A stretch of DNA of 19,698 nt from CAYGHG01 sp964349515 (GTDB taxonomy: Bacteria; Oederibacteriota; PGYV01; CAYGHG01): NCBI GenBank assembly GCA_964349515.1, contig CAYGHG010000044.1, positions 1-19,698 of the forward strand. Direction: 5' to 3'. Below, in pieces: positions 1-5,642 of the stretch (position 1 is its first letter; the number at the start of each line of letters is the position of its first letter). Made by a program: the position numbers and the translations under genes. The notes below the pieces were generated by a model. The model did not search any database. It was given only the letters and a program-made list of their open reading frames with translations, and was not told where the DNA came from.

Positions 1-108
1 GCGAAGGTGCGAAGGTGCGAAGTGCGAAGTGCGAAGTGCAAAGTGCGAAGTGCGAAGTGCGAAGTGCGAAGGTGCGAAGGTGCGAAGTGCAAAAGGCAAA
101 GGTGCGGA
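1..108. repeat. Short tandem repeat of 7-8 bp GCGAAG(G)T units
   Basis: Twelve near-perfect units of GCGAAGT or GCGAAGGT fill positions 1-88, followed by a degenerate tail to about 108. The array runs into the window edge, so its full length is unknown. It happens to be open in one frame, giving a Cys/Lys/Arg/Val-rich peptide that is almost certainly not a protein. There are no unique spacers, so it is not a CRISPR array. Confidence 0.9.
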
Positions 109-140
109 TTAGTTTTGGATGGGGATTTTTTTGTTAAAAA

Positions 141-184
141 GACACTCCCCCTTACCTGTGTCCTCTCCCCCGGAGGGGGCGAGG
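141..184. repeat. REP-like GC-rich hairpin
   Basis: A CCTC-T-CCCCC arm (162-171) faces GGGGG-C-GAGG (175-184) across a 3-nt loop, giving a nine-pair stem with one mismatch. The preceding CACTCCCCCTTACC looks like part of the same element. Such C-run/G-run palindromes occur as dispersed intergenic repeats in many genomes. Another C-run/G-run hairpin of different sequence occurs near 16311. Together with the tandem repeat it makes 1-250 a repeat-derived stretch with no credible gene. Confidence 0.6.
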
Positions 185-243
185 ATAATATTGTCAACCT
201 GAAGGGTAAATTTGTTTTATCCTGCAGCTTTTTATGGTAATAT

Positions 244-268
244 TAATAATCGTGATTCCGGATTATTA
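244..268. other. AT-rich dyad upstream of the transporter promoter
   Basis: TAATAATC (244-251) and GATTATTA (261-268) form a perfect 8-bp inverted repeat around a 9-nt centre, ending 15 nt before the predicted -35 box. It could be a regulator binding site or just AT-rich symmetry. No T-tract follows, so it is unlikely to be a terminator. Confidence 0.3.
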
Positions 269-283
269 TTGATAAGACACAAC

Positions 284-312
284 TTGATAAAACAAAGAGC
301 AAAAGAGATAAT
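284..312 (+). promoter_or_regulatory. Predicted sigma70-type promoter for the AI-2E transporter gene
   Basis: TTGATA (284-289) is followed after exactly 17 nt by GATAAT (307-312); each box differs from consensus at one position. Transcription would start near 319, leaving a leader of about 120 nt. That leader holds two small hairpins: ACCCCG/CGGGGT (321-343) and GGGCT/AGCCC (397-411). Confidence 0.55.
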
Positions 313-438
313 GAAAATAAACCCCGTGAATCCTGTGCGGGGTGCGGTTGACGGCACTGCGTGTTAGGGAAAGACTTTTTGCCGACGAGATTGCCGGGGC
401 TGTATAAGCCCGTATAAATGAGTTTCGTGGAGGAAAAT

Positions 439-1449
439 TTGGAAAACGGACGTGAAAGAATACAGACGACCTGCCTTGTTATTTTGAGCGTGGTTGCAGT
501 GGCTTTTGCGCTTTACTGGCTGAGGCCCGTGCTGGTGCCTTTTGTTCTGGCGCTTTTTTTCTTCCTGATATTTCAGGCGATGATAGACATCCATTTAAAA
601 TACCTTAAAACACCTGTGCCTGTTGCTGTTTTATCAACTGTTGTGATAAGCGGGCTTTTTATTACTCTGATTGTGGTGTTGATTTCAACTTCTTTCGGGC
701 AGATTGCCGCCAATACCGCATCATACCAGGCTAAACTAAAACAGCTTTTAAACGGGCCCGCTGCAGCGTTTCTTCTTGAGAGGTGGAATATTGATGTTTA
801 TGCCATGGCAAGGGGTTCTATAGACAACATAAGCAGCCAGGCCGGCAGGCTGATAGGCGCGACTGCAAACGCGGTTTTAGGCGTGGTATCGCAGGGCGTG
901 ATAGTTTTCATATTTTTTCTTTTTATGATTCTTGACAGCACCAAAAACAAGAAAACTACCGGCAAAATCTGGAAAAAAAGCGAACTTAAAATAAAGAAAT
1001 ACATAATGGCAAAGTTTTTCATTTCGCTTCTTCAGGGGGTAATTGTCGGGGCGATACTGACGGCTTTCAGGGTTGACATGGCTTTTATGTTCGGGTTTTT
1101 CGCCTTTGTGCTGAACTTCATACCGACTTTCGGCCCCATACTCGCGGGTCTGCTGCCTCTGCCTGTGATAATGGTGGCGCCTGGAATAACACCGACTTCG
1201 GGTGTGCTGGCTTTTGCACTGCCGGCGGCGGTGCTTTTTGTAATAGGCAATTTCATAGAGCCTAAAGCCTACGGGGATGTGCTGCGATTAAGGCCGATTG
1301 CCATACTGATGGCCCTCATATTCTGGGGGATGCTATGGGGTGTGACGGGGATGTTTTTAGCCGTGCCGCTGACCGCGGTGCTTGTACTGATATTTGAAGG
1401 CATTGAAATTACAAAACCTGTAGCGCGTTTTATGGCCGCGGGAAAATAG
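439..1449 (+). CDS. AI-2E family transporter (PerM/YdiK-like membrane protein)
   Basis: This is a polytopic inner-membrane protein of the AI-2E transporter superfamily. Family members have been linked to autoinducer-2 export or Na+/H+ exchange, but the substrate here cannot be told. Two hydrophobic helices lie near the N-terminus, followed by a soluble stretch, then more helices with the family's conserved FIPTFGPILAGLLP segment and the C-terminal pattern IEPKAYG ... RPIAILMAL ... WGVTGMFLAVPLTAV. I place the start at TTG 439 because GGAGG lies 5 nt before it. An in-frame ATG at 418 would add seven residues but has no ribosome binding site. The product is about 336 aa, normal for the family. 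A gene for an exported lipoprotein follows 16 nt later. Confidence 0.9.
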   Translation: MENGRERIQTTCLVILSVVAVAFALYWLRPVLVPFVLALFFFLIFQAMIDIHLKYLKTPVPVAVLSTVVISGLFITLIVVLISTSFGQIAANTASYQAKLKQLLNGPAAAFLLERWNIDVYAMARGSIDNISSQAGRLIGATANAVLGVVSQGVIVFIFFLFMILDSTKNKKTTGKIWKKSELKIKKYIMAKFFISLLQGVIVGAILTAFRVDMAFMFGFFAFVLNFIPTFGPILAGLLPLPVIMVAPGITPTSGVLAFALPAAVLFVIGNFIEPKAYGDVLRLRPIAILMALIFWGMLWGVTGMFLAVPLTAVLVLIFEGIEITKPVARFMAAGK

Positions 1450-1465
1450 TAAACAGGAGGTTTTT

Positions 1466-1930
1466 ATGAAAATGGCAAAGGTTTTTACAGCGTTTTTTTT
1501 GGGTTTAATCATGATGATTTATGCCGTTTCTTGTCAGGACAGCGCCAGAAGGAGCCCGGGCAGCGGAACGACAGTCGGTACGGCCTCCATATCGGGTTAT
1601 GCCGAGCAGGATTATAATTACGGAGGGACATACAGTGCATTTTCCGGGGCGGGGGTATTTCTTTATGAGAACGGTACTGTATCTGAAGTAAAATCAACAT
1701 CAACTAACGCGCAGGGATATTACTCGCTCACCGAGCTTGACGCGGGTACATATGATCTTGTGCTGAAGGTTTTTAATTATCAGGACAGTGCACAGGTAAG
1801 CATCAATAGCTCGGCATGGACAAACATAGATGATTTATATGTCAGTTCATATACCTATTTGACAAAGACAGCATTGACTCTTGCCGACTCGGAATCAATG
1901 AGTGTTGATTTCAGGTTTTCCGGCTACTAA
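1466..1930 (+). CDS. Lipoprotein with carboxypeptidase-regulatory-like domain
   Basis: A 154-residue predicted lipoprotein. The start ATG has a strong AGGAGG. The N-terminus is a signal peptide with a lipobox ending at Cys23 (YAVSC). After a short Ser/Gly-rich linker, residues 40-140 look like one carboxypeptidase-D regulatory-like (SpaA/CNA-B-type) beta-sandwich: 'SGAGVFLYENG', then 'STNAQGYYSLTELDAGTYDLVLKV', the usual pattern in which a variable is substituted, elaborated and 'given' as a strand-turn-strand. The domain is structural rather than catalytic. The gene sits between the transporter and another exported protein and may be co-transcribed with both. The function is unknown and the domain call rests on motif recognition alone. 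Confidence 0.8.
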   Translation: MKMAKVFTAFFLGLIMMIYAVSCQDSARRSPGSGTTVGTASISGYAEQDYNYGGTYSAFSGAGVFLYENGTVSEVKSTSTNAQGYYSLTELDAGTYDLVLKVFNYQDSAQVSINSSAWTNIDDLYVSSYTYLTKTALTLADSESMSVDFRFSGY

Positions 1931-1951
1931 AACCTAATTTAAAAGGGAGAT

Positions 1952-2506
1952 ATGATGAAAAACTATGTTTTTGTTTTAACGTTACTACTGGTTTTATGCC
2001 CGGTGTTTGTTGTTAGTTTACAGGCGCAAGGCGGTGCCTGGGATGTTCCGGAGTGGACTGAGGAAGCAGATGGTGAAGCCGAAGAAGCGGAATCAGAGGA
2101 GGCAGAGGCTGTTGAAGAGCCCGCAGTAGAAACAGCTGAGGCGGCGAAAACTGAAAAACCCTTTATCGGAAGCGAACTGATGCAGGGCATCGTAGTGTCT
2201 GCCGATGCCGTGCTCGTATGCTGGGCTATATACGCTTTTTTTGATTTTAAGTCAGGGGAAGCGGCGTATGACAAAAGATACTCAGCGCTTGACCCCGCGC
2301 TTTATGACACCGATGAAACACTGGCCCGGTTAAAAGATGAAAAGGATGCAAAAGGCCTTGTTTCAGGCGTGGCGGCGGGAATTGCCGCGGCCGCGATAGC
2401 CTACACCGTACTTGATTATTTACAGCTGCATATAGTATTTCCCGCGGAAGTAAAAGCCGCGGCTCTGCCTGGCGGTTTTGTCATGACGGCACAGATTGAA
2501 TTCTAA
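1952..2506 (+). CDS. Exported Glu/Ala-rich protein with membrane segments, unknown function
   Basis: A 184-residue protein of no family I recognise. It begins with a signal peptide (hydrophobic residues 5-22, likely cleavage after LQAQ at about 26). A strongly acidic Glu/Ala-rich stretch covers residues 38-70. Two hydrophobic segments follow, at about 80-96 (GIVVSADAVLVCWAIYAF) and 127-148 (Ala/Gly-rich), with a charged region between them containing 'ALYDTDETLARLKDEKDAKG'. This middle resembles the short 'DP-x-LYD' segments seen in some outer-membrane-associated or DUF5683-like proteins, but that is only a resemblance. Two ATGs in tandem (1952 and 1955) follow GGGAGA; the second is equally possible. 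The M23 peptidase gene begins 22 nt downstream. Confidence 0.75.
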   Translation: MMKNYVFVLTLLLVLCPVFVVSLQAQGGAWDVPEWTEEADGEAEEAESEEAEAVEEPAVETAEAAKTEKPFIGSELMQGIVVSADAVLVCWAIYAFFDFKSGEAAYDKRYSALDPALYDTDETLARLKDEKDAKGLVSGVAAGIAAAAIAYTVLDYLQLHIVFPAEVKAAALPGGFVMTAQIEF

Positions 2507-2528
2507 TTCTGCAGGGGGCGGGTTAAAC

Positions 2529-3227
2529 ATGCCGGACGAAATGCAGAATGCGGTAATTGCGGAGTTTCCTCTGCGGGGCATTTGGGAGGCCCCGAATACG
2601 CCGGGTAAGGTTATCCCAAGCCACGGCACAGACCAGCTGGGGCAGCGGTATGCCTATGATTTTTATCAGACAGTGCCCGGGAAAAAGGGAGTTTTCTACA
2701 AAGGGAGCGCTTTAAAATACTTTCTTTTGGGCGTCCGTCTTGATGAGTGCATGAGTTGGGGAAGCGTGATTCACTCCCCGTTGAGCGGCAGGGTTGTAAC
2801 CGCGGATGACGGATACCCGGAGCGCCAAAGGGTGAATTTTTTTACAGACATGTTTGTTGTTTTAAAAAATGCAATTTTTTTTGACCCTGCCAAATCCGGT
2901 TTAAAACCCGTTGTGGGCAACCATGTAATAATGGATTGCGGCAGCGGTGTTTTTGCTTTTTTTGCCCATATGCAGCGTGGTTCTGTATGCGTGGCGGCAG
3001 GACAGGAAGTTAAAAAGGGGCAGGCAATAGGAAGGCTGGGGCACTCGGGAAATTCCACCGCGCCGCATCTTCATTTCCATCTGATGGACAGGGCTGACCT
3101 GATGACCGCAAAGGGGATTCCGTGCGCTTTTGAACGCTGTGATACGGACGACGGCACAGGATGGAAAACAGAAGAAAGATGCGTGCCAAACGACAAAGTA
3201 AAGATAAGATATGCAGGGATAAGCTGA
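2529..3227 (+). CDS. M23 family metallopeptidase, no signal peptide
   Basis: This 232-residue protein carries the LytM/M23 peptidase fold, a zinc enzyme that cuts glycyl or peptidoglycan cross-link peptides. Visible elements are SHGTD...YAYDF, giving the candidate zinc ligands His32 and Asp44; a biotinyl-lipoyl-like hairpin around 'SPLSGRVV' (83-90); the catalytic-site His147 in 'FFAHMQ'; 'VKKGQAIGRLGHSGNSTAPHLHFH' with the HxH pair His182/His184. I chose ATG 2529, which follows AGGGGGCGG; an in-frame TTG at 2496 lies inside the preceding gene. No signal peptide or membrane anchor is visible, unusual for a cell-wall enzyme. Members of this SHGT-type subgroup may act on other substrates. The fold call is firm, the target is not known. 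Confidence 0.85.
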   Translation: MPDEMQNAVIAEFPLRGIWEAPNTPGKVIPSHGTDQLGQRYAYDFYQTVPGKKGVFYKGSALKYFLLGVRLDECMSWGSVIHSPLSGRVVTADDGYPERQRVNFFTDMFVVLKNAIFFDPAKSGLKPVVGNHVIMDCGSGVFAFFAHMQRGSVCVAAGQEVKKGQAIGRLGHSGNSTAPHLHFHLMDRADLMTAKGIPCAFERCDTDDGTGWKTEERCVPNDKVKIRYAGIS

Positions 3228-3259
3228 TAAGAACAGTTCTGCCGGTCAAGGAGGCACAC

Positions 3260-4615
3260 GTGGGTATAAGTGAGACGGTTATCAAACAGAGGGAGTATTT
3301 CTCAAGCCAGGCGACAAAGCCGTATTCATTCAGGAGAAAACAGCTCAAAGAACTGCGCGCTGCAATAATCAAAAATGAGTCGAAAATCGCGGCGGCACTG
3401 CAGCAGGATCTGAACCGCTCTGACGCGCAGGCCTACATGACTGAGACAGGCATGATAATACAGGAACTTACGTACATAATAAGGCGGCTTAAAGGATGGA
3501 TGAAAAGGAAAAAGCTGCCTTCGCCATTCATCCTGCCTTTTACAAAGTTTTATGTCAGCCCCGAGCCTTACGGCGTGGTGCTCATCATCTCCCCGTGGAA
3601 CTACCCGTTTTTCCTGACTTTTCTGCCTCTTATGGCGGCGCTCGCCGCCGGCAACTGCGCGGTGGTAAAGCCTTCCAAAGCATCCGGGGCGTCGATGCGG
3701 GTGATAGATGAAATACTCACTGAATGCTTTCCTGAAGAGTATGCAGATGTTATAACTCCGGACTCGGGGAATGCTTATGATGTTCTTAACGAGAAGTTTG
3801 ACTATATATTCTTTACCGGAGGGACGGAGACCGGCAGGAAAGTGCTGCATTCTGCGGCTGAAAACATAACCCCCGTGACACTTGAACTCGGAGGCAAATG
3901 CCCCTGCATAGTGCACGAGGACTGTGATTTTAAAAAAACTGTCGCGAGGATAACTGCCGGAAAGTTCCTAAACGCGGGGCAGACCTGCGTCGCGCCGGAT
4001 TATATTCTCGCGCACAAGGGCATGAGGCTGATTATCGGTGATGCGATACGCGCAAAGACGGCGGCCATGTACGGAGAGGACGCCTACCTCAGCAAAGACT
4101 TCGGCAGGATAATAAATGAGCGCGAGCTTGACAGGATAGCACAGGCGGCAGGGCAGGATATAAAGGTATTTAAAGACAAAAAATATATTGAGCCGCTTGT
4201 GGTTGAAAACGCGGGGGAAAATACGGGGCTCATGCAGGAAGAGGTGTTCGGGCCCGTGCTTCCGATTGTCTATTATGACACGATAGAAGAGGCGATAGAA
4301 TTTGTAAACAAAAGGGAAAAGCCTCTTGTGCTCTATCTTTTTACCAAAAGCAGGCAGATTATGAAAAAGGTTCTTGCGGAAACATCCTCGGGCAGCGCGT
4401 GCGTCAATGACACTGTTGTGCATATGAGCAATCCTGATATGCCGTTTGGCGGCACAGGCGGCAGCGGGTTCGGGCGCTACAGGGGAAAAGCCGGTTTTGA
4501 CACATTTTCAAACATGAAGTCTGTCATGGAACAGACAAACCTTTTTGACATGAAATTGAGATACCCTCCCGTTACAAACGCGGTAAAGACACTGCTCAAG
4601 ATGATTTTAAGGTGA
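3260..4615 (+). CDS. Aldehyde dehydrogenase, class 3-like (ALDH3-type)
   Basis: An NAD(P)-dependent aldehyde dehydrogenase of about 451 residues, oxidising an aldehyde to its acid. All active-site motifs are present: SPWNYP with Asn114, the FTGGTETGR nucleotide-binding loop (185-193), the general base Glu209 in LELGGK, the nucleophile Cys243 in NAGQTCVAPDY, and EEVFGP near residue 332. The short N-terminus, overall length and a hydrophobic C-terminal tail point to the ALDH3 group, whose members act on medium- and long-chain or aromatic aldehydes. I start at GTG 3260 because AAGGAGG lies 5 nt upstream. An in-frame ATG at 3161 falls within the M23 gene and lacks a binding site. The gene ends just before the strong promoter at 4639. 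Confidence 0.92.
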   Translation: MGISETVIKQREYFSSQATKPYSFRRKQLKELRAAIIKNESKIAAALQQDLNRSDAQAYMTETGMIIQELTYIIRRLKGWMKRKKLPSPFILPFTKFYVSPEPYGVVLIISPWNYPFFLTFLPLMAALAAGNCAVVKPSKASGASMRVIDEILTECFPEEYADVITPDSGNAYDVLNEKFDYIFFTGGTETGRKVLHSAAENITPVTLELGGKCPCIVHEDCDFKKTVARITAGKFLNAGQTCVAPDYILAHKGMRLIIGDAIRAKTAAMYGEDAYLSKDFGRIINERELDRIAQAAGQDIKVFKDKKYIEPLVVENAGENTGLMQEEVFGPVLPIVYYDTIEEAIEFVNKREKPLVLYLFTKSRQIMKKVLAETSSGSACVNDTVVHMSNPDMPFGGTGGSGFGRYRGKAGFDTFSNMKSVMEQTNLFDMKLRYPPVTNAVKTLLKMILR

Positions 4616-4638
4616 TGATTGTAAAGCTAAATCTTTAT

Positions 4639-4667
4639 TTGACCGCTTTCAGGCATAAATGTATAAT
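4639..4667 (+). promoter_or_regulatory. Strong sigma70-type promoter for the nucleotidyltransferase/PPDK-like gene cluster
   Basis: TTGACC (4639-4644), a 17-nt spacer and TATAAT (4662-4667) make a promoter with 11 of 12 consensus bases. The expected start near 4674 leaves a leader of only about 13 nt, which is just enough for the AAAGGAAG ribosome binding site before ATG 4688. It is the best promoter in the window and separates the downstream cluster from the aldehyde dehydrogenase gene. Confidence 0.75.
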
Positions 4668-4687
4668 GCTTGTGAAAGGAAGTGTTT

Positions 4688-4981
4688 ATGCCTGAAAACA
4701 GCAAAAGAGTATTAAAACAGGTTTTATGGGATATTGAACCCGGCTGCAGCGAAGAGGAGATTTACTTATTTATTAAAGGTGAAAAGGACATACAGGGGCT
4801 TGACAGAAATAAAATAACGGCCAGGATGCTGGGTGCCGTGCGGTGGTATGAAATTATTGATATTTTCGGGATTGATAAAGCGGTTTCATTTTTAAATCCG
4901 GTGACGCTTGGTTATCTCTGGCCGGAAACACTCAAAAAAAGGTTTGAAAATGTTTCAAAAATCCTCTCAGGAACACTATAA
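4688..4981 (+). CDS. Small antitoxin-like protein partnered with an AbiEii-like gene
   Basis: A 97-residue, mostly helical cytosolic protein. I do not recognise it firmly. The pattern 'VLWDIEPG ... ARMLGAVRWYEIIDIFGIDKAV ... YLWPETLKKRFENV' resembles the short DUF6922-like proteins often found directly upstream of AbiEii/DUF1814 nucleotidyltransferases, where they are thought to be the antitoxin or regulator. Here too the downstream gene is an AbiEii-like protein that starts inside this gene (overlap 32 nt). The start ATG 4688 has AAAGGAAG 4 nt upstream; an in-frame GTG at 4682 is less likely. The antitoxin role is inferred from position and size. Confidence 0.7.
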   Translation: MPENSKRVLKQVLWDIEPGCSEEEIYLFIKGEKDIQGLDRNKITARMLGAVRWYEIIDIFGIDKAVSFLNPVTLGYLWPETLKKRFENVSKILSGTL

Positions 4982-5642
4982 CCAATTGTACAATCTGCAG
5001 GATGAAGTCCTGCGGATTGCGGAAAAAACATCTTTTTATCTTACCGGCGGCACGGCGCTTTCCCGCTTTTATCTTAATCACAGGTATTCGGATGACCCGG
5101 TTTTTTTTACAAATGACTCTGCTTCGTACAGAAAACAGGCGGATATCTTTCTGAAAGAATTAAAGAACAGTTATGAAATGAGAACTGCCGTGATTACTGA
5201 TTCATTCGCACAGGTGTTTGTGTCGTCGGGAGGGATTGACCTCAAAATAGACACAGTACTTGATGTGCCGTACAGGGCGGAAACACCCGCTGCTTTTCCG
5301 GGATTTTCGAGGGTGGACAGCCTGAAAAACATTCTTTCAAATAAAATATGTGCGTTGTCAAGGCAGGCGGCGAAAGATGTCGCGGATATTGTTTTTATAT
5401 GCCGGAGGCTTGATTTTGCCTGGGACGAAATTATAGGTTACGCGATGAAAAAAGAGATACTTGAAGAACTTTATGTAATGGACCTCTTGCGGACATTTCC
5501 GGTTGAAGAGCTAAAAACTATCAAATGGATCAGTGAGCCTGATTTTGGAATTTTTGAGCAGAACATAAAACAGATTGTCAGGGATATTGCCTCCAAATCT
5601 GTAAACAGCCTGTATGCCCCGGGTACGGAAGGAAACGCTTAA
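4950..5642 (+). CDS. AbiEii/AbiGii-like nucleotidyltransferase (DUF1814-type), altered DxD
   Basis: A 230-residue member of the AbiEii/AbiGii toxin fold. Family members transfer nucleotides to RNA (for example tRNA acceptor stems in the AbiEii/MenT group) and usually pair with an upstream antitoxin. Visible motifs are LTGGTALSRFYL (31-42), HRYSDDPVFF (44-53), the central DLKID (97-101), and KICAL...AAKDVADI (132-147). The second acidic residue of the catalytic S-x-D-[IL]-D motif is Val51 instead of Asp, so activity may be lost or changed. I take ATG 4950, which overlaps the small upstream gene. The stop TAA shares one base with the next start (TAATG). It may act with the small gene as a toxin pair, or have become a regulator or structural partner of the downstream PPDK-like protein. 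Confidence 0.8.
   Translation: MFQKSSQEHYNQLYNLQDEVLRIAEKTSFYLTGGTALSRFYLNHRYSDDPVFFTNDSASYRKQADIFLKELKNSYEMRTAVITDSFAQVFVSSGGIDLKIDTVLDVPYRAETPAAFPGFSRVDSLKNILSNKICALSRQAAKDVADIVFICRRLDFAWDEIIGYAMKKEILEELYVMDLLRTFPVEELKTIKWISEPDFGIFEQNIKQIVRDIASKSVNSLYAPGTEGNA

Noticed and set aside
1..108. CRISPR-like array
   Set aside because: Units are contiguous 7-8 bp with no spacers.
7..240. 77-residue plus-strand ORF in the tandem repeat
   Set aside because: Translates a 7-8 bp repeat into Cys/Lys/Arg/Val low complexity, no ribosome binding site.
3326..3916. 196-residue minus-strand ORF
   Set aside because: Wholly antisense to the aldehyde dehydrogenase gene; no motif or ribosome binding site.
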